The position numbers were made by a program, and so were the translations under genes. A stretch of DNA of 64,000 bases from assembly GCF_016863495.1 (NCBI RefSeq), contig NZ_BOOZ01000006.1, forward strand, positions 1-64,000, given 5' to 3'. Below are positions 9,287-16,772 of the stretch, piece by piece. Source of the stretch: Micromonospora andamanensis. GTDB lineage: Bacteria; Actinomycetota; Actinomycetes; Mycobacteriales; Micromonosporaceae. Under the pieces are notes generated by a model that was not told the DNA's origin, did no database searches, and saw nothing but the letters and a program-made list of their open reading frames with translations. Each line of letters starts with the position of its first letter. Position 1 is the first letter of the stretch.

Positions 9287-10525
9287 ATGTCCCGGGTGCG
9301 AGGTGCGCGACGACACCTGCGGATTGACCGGCGCCGGCCGTACCTCTTTCGGGTGGGTCTGGCCGCGACCCTGCTGGTCGGCCCGACGTTCGTGATGGCG
9401 GAAACGCCGGCCCGAGCGGCCTCGGGATGCCCGTCGCCACCGGCACCGGCCCGGCCGGTCTCCGCGTCCCCGTGGCCGCAGCAGCGGTACGCCCCGGAGC
9501 GACTCACAGGGCTGGCCACAGGTGCCGGGGTGACGGTGGCGGTGGTCGACTCGGGCGTCGACCGACGGCACCCCCAACTCGCCGGACGGGTGCTCGCCGG
9601 CACAGACCTGCTCGACGCCGGCGGTGACGGCAGGCTCGACTGTGTCGGTCACGGCACCGGCGTGGCGAGCATCATCGCCGCCGCACCACGCGACGGGACC
9701 AGCTTCCGTGGGCTGGCGCCGCAGGCCCGGATCCTGCCGGTGCGGGTCAGCGAACAGCAGATCGTGGACGGGCGTGGCACGGGGCGCACGGCAGCGCCCG
9801 AGGACCTCGGCCGGGCGGTCCGCTGGGCTGTCGACCGGGGCGTCGCCGTGGTCAACCTCTCCGTCGTGCTCTACACCGACCATCCCACGGTCCGCGCGGC
9901 GGTCGCCTACGCGGTCAGCCGGGACGTGGTCGTGGTGGCCGCCGCCGGCAACCTCTCCGGCGGGGGCGCACCGCGCCCCTATCCGGCCAGCTACGAGGGG
10001 GTGATCGGAGTCGGCGCGATCGGCGCGGACGGAGTGCCTGCCGACTTCTCGCTCCCCGGCAGCCACGTGGATCTCCTCGCCCCCGGTGCCGGCGTGCTGG
10101 TCGCCGCCCCCGGACAGGGTCACCGCAGCGCCGACGGAACCAGCTACGCGGCACCGTTCGTCGCGGCCACCGCAGCCCTGCTGCGCCAGTACCACCCCGA
10201 CCTCAGCGCGGTGCAGGTGGCCCGGCGGATCATCGCCACCGCCGATCCGGCGCCCGGAAGCGGACACGGCGCGGGAGTGCTCAATCCGTACCGGGCGGTG
10301 ACCGAGACCGGACCGCCGCCCGGGCGCGCCCGGGCGGCGGCGACCGGGCTGGCCGACCACCGACCCGATCCGGCGCTGCTGGCGCAGCAGGACCGTCGGC
10401 GCGACGCCCGGCACCGCGCACTGCTGCTCAGCGGCGTGGGGGTGTCGATGATGGCCGCCGTCGTGGTGCTCGCGGCGGTGCTGCCTCGGGGGATCCGCCG
10501 ACGGTGGCGCCCCGGCCGACCATGA
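9287..10525 (+). CDS. mycP: Mycosin (MycP), S8 subtilisin-like protease of type VII secretion
   Basis: A 412-residue membrane-anchored serine protease. It has an N-terminal signal sequence (about 20-45), then the catalytic triad Asp88 (VVDSGVD), His122 (GHGTGVAS) and Ser286 (DGTSYAAP), and one C-terminal transmembrane helix (about 379-400) followed by a basic tail. This is the mycosin layout, with the protease domain outside the membrane. Mycosins stabilise and regulate ESX secretion machines and cleave some substrates. ATG 9287 is chosen because CGGAGG lies 6 nt upstream. The Cys-rich insertions and propeptide-like extension of mycobacterial MycP are short here. Confidence 0.9.
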   Translation: MSRVRGARRHLRIDRRRPYLFRVGLAATLLVGPTFVMAETPARAASGCPSPPAPARPVSASPWPQQRYAPERLTGLATGAGVTVAVVDSGVDRRHPQLAGRVLAGTDLLDAGGDGRLDCVGHGTGVASIIAAAPRDGTSFRGLAPQARILPVRVSEQQIVDGRGTGRTAAPEDLGRAVRWAVDRGVAVVNLSVVLYTDHPTVRAAVAYAVSRDVVVVAAAGNLSGGGAPRPYPASYEGVIGVGAIGADGVPADFSLPGSHVDLLAPGAGVLVAAPGQGHRSADGTSYAAPFVAATAALLRQYHPDLSAVQVARRIIATADPAPGSGHGAGVLNPYRAVTETGPPPGRARAAATGLADHRPDPALLAQQDRRRDARHRALLLSGVGVSMMAAVVVLAAVLPRGIRRRWRPGRP

Positions 10526-10532
10526 CCACGAC

Positions 10533-10562
10533 GCGGGGTGACGCCAGCCGGCGTCACCCCGC
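10533..10562. terminator. Bidirectional hairpin terminator between mycP and esx genes
   Basis: Perfect 13-bp inverted repeat with an AGCC loop (arms 10533-10545 and 10550-10562) in the 50-bp gap between the convergent stops at 10525 and 10576. Confidence 0.85.
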
Positions 10563-10575
10563 TGGGCGTGGAGAT

Positions 10576-10869
10576 TCACTGGAACAGGCCGGTGTTCCGC
10601 TTCTCGGTGTCGAGGTAGTCCGCCGCGGACTCGTCCACCGCGAGCTTGATGTCCCGCAGCATCACCTGGAGGTCCTGCGAGGCGTTGCGCCACCGCGCCT
10701 GCCGCTGCTCGTACGCCTGCTGGGCCGCGCCGGACCAGCTGGCGACGAGCGGCGCCGCATCGCGCTCCAACTGGCCGAGCTGTGCGTCAAGCGTGTTCAA
10801 CGCCCGCTGGATGTCCGCGCTGGCCTGCTGCAGTGCGGCGAAGTTGACGACCAGCACACCGTGCTCCAT
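10576..10869 (-). CDS. WXG100 (Esx) family protein, ESX substrate
   Basis: A 97-residue helical-hairpin protein of the EsxA/EsxB family, secreted through type VII machines. It shows the central W-x-G turn (SWSG, about residues 43-46) between two amphipathic helices and no classical signal peptide. The canonical YxxxD/E secretion motif may be represented by YLDTE near the C-terminus. ATG 10869 has AGGGAG 8-9 nt upstream. It lies 26 bp behind a second WXG100 gene; such pairs normally form heterodimers. Confidence 0.9.
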   Translation of the reverse strand: MEHGVLVVNFAALQQASADIQRALNTLDAQLGQLERDAAPLVASWSGAAQQAYEQRQARWRNASQDLQVMLRDIKLAVDESAADYLDTEKRNTGLFQ

Positions 10870-10895
10870 CGAAGTCTTCTCCCTGGGGTCGTGGG

Positions 10896-11228
10896 CTAGA
10901 GCGGCAGTTGGATGCCGCCACGGTTGGTGGCGGCCATCCGGGTGGCCGCCTCGGTGTCCGATGCGTCGTACCGCGTGCCGGCGGTGCGGATCGCACCCGC
11001 CGTCTCCCGAAGCGCCTGCTGCAGACCGGCCTGGTCTTCCGCCCACTTCCGTTTGACCTGCTCGAACGACCGGCCGCCAGCGCCACGCCAGGCCTGCTGG
11101 AGGATCTCCAGCTGGACCAGCAGTCCGCTGAGCATCGACTGCAACGACTGGTCGGTCTGCTCGAACTTCGCCGCGGTCTGCTGCATCACCGCGGCCTCTG
11201 CCTGGGTCTGAGACACCTGGGACGTCAC
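10896..11228 (-). CDS. WXG100 (Esx) family protein, partner of the downstream gene
   Basis: A 110-residue WXG100 protein with WRG in the turn (QQAWRGAGG), flanking Gln-rich helices and a longer C-terminal tail. GTG 11228 is preceded by GAGGAG and GACGAGG, giving two possible ribosome binding sites. The frame extends upstream to 11483 but that part is not Esx-like and would run through the divergent promoter. With the downstream gene it forms a two-gene operon, most likely encoding a secreted heterodimer. Confidence 0.88.
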   Translation of the reverse strand: MTSQVSQTQAEAAVMQQTAAKFEQTDQSLQSMLSGLLVQLEILQQAWRGAGGRSFEQVKRKWAEDQAGLQQALRETAGAIRTAGTRYDASDTEAATRMAATNRGGIQLPL

Positions 11229-11456
11229 CTCGTCTCCTCGATCGTGGCTGGCCCTACGGCGAAGAACGCACCACCCACGACGCCGGAGGGCGAGCACGAC
11301 GCGGGATGGGCCAACGAGAACTCGTCGCTGAGAGTAGCGACACCATCGCGGTTCTGCTACCCCATCGTCCTCCCCTGTGGACAACGCGATCGATCGACGG
11401 TGATTACGATGGGCGGCGGTCGGGTCGCGAAGGGTGACCGGTTCGGGGAGGGTGCG

Positions 11457-13298
11457 GTGGCGACGACCTTCACTCCGCCCCACCCGGCCGCGACCGACGA
11501 CCCGCGCCCCGGCGATCCGTCACCGGGTGCCGGACGTCGGATCACCCCCACCGGGTCACGGCGAGGACCTGGCCGCTGGCCGTCCGGGCTTCGGGCCGGG
11601 CAGATCGTCACCACCCAGGTGGCAGCGGCGGGGCTGATCGCCGTCCCCGGTCGAGGTCCCCTGACGACGGTCACCGCGGCGCTTGTGGTGGCCGGGCTGC
11701 TCGCGGTGACCTGGTTCCGGGTTCGCCATCGATGGCTGCACGAGTGGTTGGTCACCGGCATCGGCTACCTGGCCCGGCGGCGGGCCACCCGGCGGCGCTC
11801 CGGTTCGACCGAGCTGCTCGGCCTGGTGGCCCCGCACGCGGTGGTGCGCTCCGTCGAGTGGGGCGGTGGTGCCGCCTCGGTGGTGGACGACCCGGACGGC
11901 CTGGTGGCGCTGCTGGAGATCGGCGACCCGGCCGACCTGCTCGGTGACGGCGGGAGGTCCCTACCGTCACCCGCGTCACTGCTCCCGGCCGAGACCGACC
12001 AGACGCCACCCGTACACGTACAGCTCCTGCTGACCGGTACGCCGGCACCGGCGGTCGGTGCCGGCGGCGGCGCGGCTGCCGTTTCCTACCGTCAGCTCGC
12101 CGACGGGCGGCTGGCCGGCTGGGAACGGGCGGTGCTGACGGTACGGGTGACGCGGGCGTGGGGCTGGCCGGAGGAGGCGCTGCGGCACGCCCTCGCGGGT
12201 ACCGTCCGGCGCATCGTCAGGCGGCTGCGCCCGCTGACCGTGCGACAGGTGGGCGAGCAGTCGATCCGGCGGCTGCTCGCCGAGTTCGCCCACCACGACG
12301 GGCATCCGGTTCGGGAGTCCTGGCAGGCGGTCCGGTGCGGCGGTCTGCTCCAGACCAGCTTCCGGCTGCGCCGGTGGCCCGACGGCGATGCGGTGACCAC
12401 GCTCCTGCCCCGGCTGTGGGCGGTGCCGGCGAGCGCGATCACGGTGTCGCTGCACACCGGGACGCAGCGCCCGGCAATCACAGGCCTGATCGTACGGCTG
12501 GCCGCGGCGACACCCGCCCAGCTCTCGGACGCGGCTCGACAGTTGCGGCGGACGGTGGCCACGGACGGCACCACTGTGGAACGGCTCGACGGCGGGCAGT
12601 GGTCCGGCCTCGCCGGCACGCTGCCGCTGGCGGTGCCCGGGGCAGCGCCGCCGACCGCCGGAAACCCACCGTTGGAGCTGCCCTACGGTGCCGCCGGGCT
12701 CAAGCTCGGTGCCAACCGGCACGGCCACGCCGTCACCGTCCGCCTGTTCCGGCCGGAGAGCACCCGGCTGATCCTCGTCGGTGGGGTGCCCGTCGCCCAA
12801 CTGGTAGCCGTGCGCGCGATGGCGCTGGGTGCCCGGGTGATCGTCCAAACTGGCCGGCCGTACGTCTGGGAGCGGTTCGTCCGGGGCGTCGGCGGGCCGG
12901 ACGGACCTGTTCCGCTGATCCCGCCGGACCGCCCGGTGCCCGGAGAACCCGGCACGCCACTCAAACCGGTGCTCGTGGTGCTTGACGCACCACCGCTCGC
13001 GGGTCCACGGCCAGGCACCACCTGGCAGACCACGCTGCTGGTCCGCGACGTGCTGACCTCGGCCGACGCGGACGCGCTGAGCCGGGCCGACCTGGCGGTG
13101 CTGCGACCGCTCAGCCAGGCGGAGGCCACTGTCGCCGGCTACGCGCTGGGGCTCGGCGACGCGGCGGAGTTGCTGACCAGGATCCGCCACGACATGGTCG
13201 CCGTGGTCAACCGGCGAGCTCTGCGTTGGGCACTGCTCGCCTGCACCCCCATCGAGTCGCAGCTCATCGGCACCGCGGCCCTGCGCCGAGCAGGATGA
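11457..13298 (+). CDS. eccE: Type VII secretion protein EccE
   Basis: A 613-residue membrane protein matching EccE in architecture. A short basic N-terminal segment is followed by two transmembrane helices (about 49-64 and 70-89), then a large cytosolic alpha/beta domain. EccE sits at the periphery of the ESX membrane complex, beside EccB, EccC and EccD. GTG 11457 is chosen because GGGGAGGG lies 4-5 nt upstream; an in-frame ATG at 11409 has no ribosome binding site. Divergent from the two Esx genes across a 228-bp gap. None of the other core components is encoded in this window, so this locus must cooperate with genes elsewhere or be a remnant. Confidence 0.82.
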   Translation: MATTFTPPHPAATDDPRPGDPSPGAGRRITPTGSRRGPGRWPSGLRAGQIVTTQVAAAGLIAVPGRGPLTTVTAALVVAGLLAVTWFRVRHRWLHEWLVTGIGYLARRRATRRRSGSTELLGLVAPHAVVRSVEWGGGAASVVDDPDGLVALLEIGDPADLLGDGGRSLPSPASLLPAETDQTPPVHVQLLLTGTPAPAVGAGGGAAAVSYRQLADGRLAGWERAVLTVRVTRAWGWPEEALRHALAGTVRRIVRRLRPLTVRQVGEQSIRRLLAEFAHHDGHPVRESWQAVRCGGLLQTSFRLRRWPDGDAVTTLLPRLWAVPASAITVSLHTGTQRPAITGLIVRLAAATPAQLSDAARQLRRTVATDGTTVERLDGGQWSGLAGTLPLAVPGAAPPTAGNPPLELPYGAAGLKLGANRHGHAVTVRLFRPESTRLILVGGVPVAQLVAVRAMALGARVIVQTGRPYVWERFVRGVGGPDGPVPLIPPDRPVPGEPGTPLKPVLVVLDAPPLAGPRPGTTWQTTLLVRDVLTSADADALSRADLAVLRPLSQAEATVAGYALGLGDAAELLTRIRHDMVAVVNRRALRWALLACTPIESQLIGTAALRRAG

Positions 13299-13334
13299 TC
13301 TCGCGGGTTCCGCCCACGCGTCCGCCGTGACACC

Positions 13335-13730
13335 ATGCCCGCCATGGGTTTTCTGAAAGGTCTACTGATCCGGGTCGGCGCCACGGCGGTGGCCTTCTGG
13401 CTGGCCACACTGCTCATTCCCGGTATCTCGCTCGACTCGGACTCGATCTCCGAGACGATCCTGACGCTGATTCTCGTCGCGGTCATCTTCGGTGTGGTCA
13501 ATGGCGTGCTCCAGCCGATCATCAAGACCGTCGGCTGCGCCTTCTACCTGCTCACCCTCGGACTGATCGCACTCGTGGTCAACGGCCTGCTGTTCCTGCT
13601 CACCGGCTGGATCGCGGACCAGGCGGGGCTGCCCTTCGACGTCGACGGCTTCTGGCCGGCCGCGGTGCTCGGGGCGCTCTTCGTCGGCGTCGTCACCTGG
13701 ATCCTCGGCGCCATCCTCGACCGCGACTGA
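13335..13730 (+). CDS. Small 4-TM membrane protein of the phage-holin-like family (PF04020 type)
   Basis: A 131-residue integral membrane protein with four predicted helices (about 8-27, 38-60, 65-88 and 105-127) and the sequence VVNGVLQPIIKT typical of the family. Despite the name, chromosomal members are not linked to lysis and have no known function. The start may be ATG 13335 or ATG 13344; the second gives MGFLKG, the usual family beginning. A strong hairpin follows. Confidence 0.85.
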   Translation: MPAMGFLKGLLIRVGATAVAFWLATLLIPGISLDSDSISETILTLILVAVIFGVVNGVLQPIIKTVGCAFYLLTLGLIALVVNGLLFLLTGWIADQAGLPFDVDGFWPAAVLGALFVGVVTWILGAILDRD

Positions 13731-13745
13731 CCAGTTCCGCCGCGC

Positions 13746-13783
13746 CCTCCGGTGGCCACCGCCGCGATGGTGGCCACCGGAGG
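13746..13783. terminator. Hairpin terminator after the 4-TM protein gene
   Basis: Perfect 15-bp inverted repeat (arms 13746-13760 and 13769-13783, cctccggtggccacc) with an 8-nt loop, 16 bp after the stop. Confidence 0.87.
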
Positions 13784-13841
13784 CACCCCGCGCTCAGCCA
13801 TATCGCGGGAATTGGCTGCTGATCCCCCTCATCCGAGGCAC

Positions 13842-13847
13842 TAGCTT
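13842..13847 (+). promoter_or_regulatory. Candidate -10 element of a leaderless promoter
   Basis: TAGCTT lies 7 nt before the GTG at 13855 and no ribosome binding site precedes that start, which suggests a leaderless transcript for the GNAT-rarD operon. Confidence 0.35.
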
Positions 13848-13854
13848 CGGCGGG

Positions 13855-14352
13855 GTGTTCACCCTGACCCGCGATGACGGTTACACGATCAGCACCGATC
13901 CGGCCCGACTCGATCTGGATCTCGTCCACGGCTGGCTCAGCCGGGACGCGTACTGGGCGCTCGGGCGTGACCGGGAGACGGTGACGCGGGCGTTCGCCGG
14001 ATCTGTCGGGTTCGGCGTGTACCGGTCGGCGGACGGCCGGCAGGTCGCGGTCGCCCGGGTCATCACCGACCGGGCCACCTTCGCCTACCTCTGCGACGTC
14101 TACGTCGACCGGGCCGAACGGGGTCACGGGCTGGGCACCTGGCTGGCCGGCGCGGTCCGGGACCACCTGGCCGAGCTCGGCGTACGCCGGATCCTGCTGG
14201 CCACCAACGACGCCCACGGGGTGTACCAGAAGGTCGGCTTCGGCGGCGTACCCGCCGACAGGTGGATGGAGCTCGACCAGCGCGACCAGGCCGTGAGCCC
14301 GCTCACCAGCAAGGATCGACAACCACCCCGGCCCCTTACGGTGGAGTCGTGA
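13855..14352 (+). CDS. GNAT-family N-acetyltransferase
   Basis: A 165-residue cytosolic acetyltransferase. It shows the GNAT core: the strand-loop FAYLCDVYVDRAERGHGLGTWL, in which RGHGLG is the acetyl-CoA pyrophosphate-binding [RQ]-x-x-G-x-[GA] motif (about 90-95), and the late motif NDAHGVYQKVGF that closes the acceptor site. The acceptor substrate cannot be predicted. The stop codon overlaps the start of the next gene by 4 nt (GTGA), so the two are translationally coupled; an acetyltransferase paired with an exporter-like protein could act on the same small molecule. Confidence 0.87.
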   Translation: MFTLTRDDGYTISTDPARLDLDLVHGWLSRDAYWALGRDRETVTRAFAGSVGFGVYRSADGRQVAVARVITDRATFAYLCDVYVDRAERGHGLGTWLAGAVRDHLAELGVRRILLATNDAHGVYQKVGFGGVPADRWMELDQRDQAVSPLTSKDRQPPRPLTVES

Positions 14353-15287
14353 CGCCGCTCCGCCTCGGATACCTCTACGGACTTGGTGCCTACCTGCTGT
14401 GGGGGTTCTTTCCGCTCTACTTCAAGCTGCTGCGCCCGGCCGGCCCGCTGGAGATCCTGGCTCACCGGGTGGTGTGGTCCGTCGCCTTCGTCGCGCTGCT
14501 GCTCATCGCGCTACGCAACGTCGGCTTCCTCCGGGCCCTGCTGCGCCGGCCCCGGACACTGGCGGGGATCGCGGCCGCGGCCACGCTCATCGCCGTCAAC
14601 TGGTTCACCTACATCTACGGCGTCAACTCCGACCGGGTGGTGGAGACCGCCCTCGGCTACTTCATCAACCCGCTGGTGGTGGTCCTGCTCGGGGTGCTGG
14701 TGCTGCGCGAACGGCTACGCCGGGCGCAGTGGCTGGCACTTGGCGTCGGCGCGACGGCGGTGGCCGTACTCGCCGTCGACTACGGTCGGCTGCCGTACCT
14801 CGCGCTCATCCTGGCGTTCTCCTTCGGCGGGTACAGCCTGGTGAAGAAGCGCCTCGGCCTACCGGCGGCGGAGGGTCTGTTCGTCGAGTCGGCAGTGCTG
14901 TCCCTGCCCGCCCTGGGCTACCTCGGCTGGCTCGCCGCCGCCACCGGTGAGGCCGCGTTCGGCCACGTCTCGGCCGGCCACACGGCCCTGCTGGTGCTCG
15001 CCGGGGCGTTGACCGCCATCCCGCTGCTGCTCTTCGCCGGTGCCGCCAACCGGCTGCCGCTCACCGCCCTCGGCATGCTCCAGTACGTGGCGCCGATCCT
15101 CCAGCTCGGCTGCGGCGTACTGATCTTCCACGAGCCGATGCCGCCGGCCCGGCTGGCCGGCTTCGCCCTGGTCTGGCTCGCCCTGATCGTTTTCACCGCC
15201 GACGCGGTACGCCAGGCCCGGCACACCCGCCGTCTGCGCCTGGACGGCACCGTGCCAGCCACGGTGGCGGTCGCGAGCAGCCGCTGA
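14349..15287 (+). CDS. rarD: RarD/EamA-family membrane transporter
   Basis: A 312-residue polytopic protein with about ten transmembrane helices in two EamA repeats. The N-terminal block YGLGAYLLWGFFPLYFKLL and the following EILAHRVVWS are characteristic of RarD; NWFTYIYGVNSDRVVETALGYFINPL and LQYVAPILQL are also typical. RarD proteins belong to the drug/metabolite transporter superfamily, and their substrate is unclear. GTG 14349 is chosen because it overlaps the preceding stop by 4 nt and places the first helix correctly. It is followed by a 55-bp gap to a convergent gene with no obvious hairpin. Confidence 0.9.
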   Translation: MTPLRLGYLYGLGAYLLWGFFPLYFKLLRPAGPLEILAHRVVWSVAFVALLLIALRNVGFLRALLRRPRTLAGIAAAATLIAVNWFTYIYGVNSDRVVETALGYFINPLVVVLLGVLVLRERLRRAQWLALGVGATAVAVLAVDYGRLPYLALILAFSFGGYSLVKKRLGLPAAEGLFVESAVLSLPALGYLGWLAAATGEAAFGHVSAGHTALLVLAGALTAIPLLLFAGAANRLPLTALGMLQYVAPILQLGCGVLIFHEPMPPARLAGFALVWLALIVFTADAVRQARHTRRLRLDGTVPATVAVASSR

Positions 15288-15342
15288 GATCGCCGGGGCT
15301 GAGGTCGTCGCTACTGAGGTCGCCTGACGCTCGGGTGCCGGT

Positions 15343-16035
15343 TCAGCGAACCTCGTAGGCGAGCACCGGAGTGCCGTCGGCACGGATCAGCTCCAGCCGG
15401 ACCAGCTCGGCGTTCGTGAACCGGGTCGCCCCGGTGATCCGCAGGTCGTCGCCGGGGGCGGCCAGCCAGGAGCCGATCTGCTCCTGCGAACCGTCGCCGG
15501 CGTGCGCCACCAGCCGGAAGGCGTTCGCCTTGCCGTACCCGGCCCGCTCGTCGTAGCCGCAGTGCATGGTCACCTCGGTGCCCCAGTTGGTGCCGGTCAA
15601 CCCGATCTCGGCGTGCACCGGCACCGTGCCGGCGACCGGTTGCATCTGCACCATCCGCACCTGGCCACCCGGCCCGTTCGGCAGCTGCCCGGGCAGCATG
15701 GTCGCCACCCCGAAGCCGACCACCAGGGCGAACGCGGCGGCGGCCAGCCCGATGACCGCGTACCGCAGCCGGCCCGCCTGCCGCTCGCGGCGTCGGCGCT
15801 CCCGGGCGGCGGTGAGCAGCTCGGGCACCCGGGGGTTCTCCGGCGGCGGGAGGAACTGTTCCAGGCTGGCCGGATCCAACCGGCCGAGCAGACCGGGCAG
15901 CACGGCGATCTCGGAAACCGACTGTTGGCAGGCGGGGCAGTCGACGAGGTGCCGTTCGTAGCTCACGCGATCGGCTGGGGAGAGCGCGCCCAGCACGTAC
16001 GCCCCGTCGTCGAACGCGAACTCGCAACGGTTCAT
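15343..16035 (-). CDS. Anti-sigma factor, membrane-bound, zinc-finger type
   Basis: A 230-residue anti-sigma factor. The N-terminal ZAS-type domain has H-x3-C-x2-C in RHLVDCPACQQS (about residues 29-37), which would bind zinc and the cognate sigma factor. One transmembrane helix follows (about 93-115), and the rest is an extracytoplasmic domain (about 125-230) of the RskA-like type, with two Trp-containing beta segments. Its start overlaps the sigma factor stop by 4 nt, which identifies its partner. Release of the sigma factor would need regulated proteolysis of this protein. Confidence 0.88.
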   Translation of the reverse strand: MNRCEFAFDDGAYVLGALSPADRVSYERHLVDCPACQQSVSEIAVLPGLLGRLDPASLEQFLPPPENPRVPELLTAARERRRRERQAGRLRYAVIGLAAAAFALVVGFGVATMLPGQLPNGPGGQVRMVQMQPVAGTVPVHAEIGLTGTNWGTEVTMHCGYDERAGYGKANAFRLVAHAGDGSQEQIGSWLAAPGDDLRITGATRFTNAELVRLELIRADGTPVLAYEVR

Positions 16036-16610
16036 CCGGTCACCCCCATCTCGGCCAGGACCAGCCGCAGGGAGCGCAGCGCGTAGTGGGTGCGGGACTT
16101 CACCGTGCCCGGTGGAACCCCCAGCCGGGAGGCTGCCTCGGAGACCGATCGCCCCTGGTAGAAGCACTCCACCAGGACATCGCGATGGGACGGACTGAGC
16201 CGGTTCAGCGCCTCCGCGACCGTCCACGCCTCGACGGCTCGCTCGGTTTCGTCGACGACCTCCGGCGGCTCGGGAAGTTCGTCGGTGTAGACCTCGCCTA
16301 CCCTCGTGGACCGCCGCCGCCAGGCGTCGATCGCGAGGTTGCGCGCGGTGGTGAAGAGCCAGGCGCGTACCGAACCGCGCCGAGGGTCGAGCGACTCCGG
16401 ATGTCGCCAGGCCCGTAGCAGCGTCTCCTGCACCAGGTCCTCGGCGCGCTGCCGGTCGCCGTTGACAAGCCGCAGCGCGTGCGCGTACAGCGCCTCGGCA
16501 TGCTCGTCATGCAGGGCGCGCAGCAGGTGGGCGTCGTGGTCGCTGATGGTGTTCTCCTCGCTCTCGGCGCGAGCGGGCGCGGTGTTACGACCTGAGATAC
16601 GTGCTGTCAC
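16032..16610 (-). CDS. ECF-family RNA polymerase sigma factor
   Basis: A 192-residue group 4 sigma factor. Region 2 is visible at about 30-95 (AEDLVQETLLRAWRHPES and WLFTTARNLAIDAWRRR) and region 4 at about 125-185, including the helix-turn-helix SVSEAASRLGVPPGTVKSRTHYALR. Both are complete. It is co-transcribed with its anti-sigma gene (4-nt overlap), the standard autoregulated pair, and resembles SigK-like ECF factors. The GTG start at 16610 has only a weak AGG upstream. It is divergent from the PhoX gene, and the tandem GTTCA-type repeats between them begin only 9 nt from this start, so they could also affect its expression. Confidence 0.92.
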   Translation of the reverse strand: MTARISGRNTAPARAESEENTISDHDAHLLRALHDEHAEALYAHALRLVNGDRQRAEDLVQETLLRAWRHPESLDPRRGSVRAWLFTTARNLAIDAWRRRSTRVGEVYTDELPEPPEVVDETERAVEAWTVAEALNRLSPSHRDVLVECFYQGRSVSEAASRLGVPPGTVKSRTHYALRSLRLVLAEMGVTG

Positions 16611-16618
16611 GCCTATCG

Positions 16619-16678
16619 GTTCATTCCCAGCTCAAACCTGGGATTCCCGGGTTGGAGTTCATCGCTGGTTCACATCGA
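16619..16678. promoter_or_regulatory. PHO-box-like array (11-nt direct repeats) upstream of phoX
   Basis: Two tandem pairs of 11-nt units matching the GTTCA-type PhoP repeat of actinomycetes: 16619 GTTCATTCCCA and 16630 GCTCAAACCTG, then 16657 GTTCATCGCTG and 16668 GTTCACATCGA. Each pair is spaced exactly 11 nt. The second pair ends just before the -35 position of the candidate phoX promoter, the usual place for activation by a response regulator. Binding by PhoP is inferred. Confidence 0.65.
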
Positions 16679-16705
16679 CGCCGACCCACGCTCACCGCAC
16701 CGCCC

Positions 16706-16711
16706 TAGCGT
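16706..16711 (+). promoter_or_regulatory. Candidate -10 element of phoX
   Basis: TAGCGT lies about 27 nt after the PHO-box-like pair and 61 nt before the ATG. A short hairpin (CGTCGGTG at 16724-16731 with CACCGACG at 16737-16744) would lie in the 5' leader, ahead of the strong ribosome binding site CAGGAGGA. Confidence 0.4.
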
Positions 16712-16772
16712 CCGGCGGGTACGCGTCGGTGACCTGCACCGACGTGCACCGACCCTCAGGAGGATCCTCCCC

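Noticed and set aside
10908..11456. Upstream extension of EccE
   Set aside because: It overlaps the divergent Esx gene and its promoter, while GTG 11457 has an excellent RBS.
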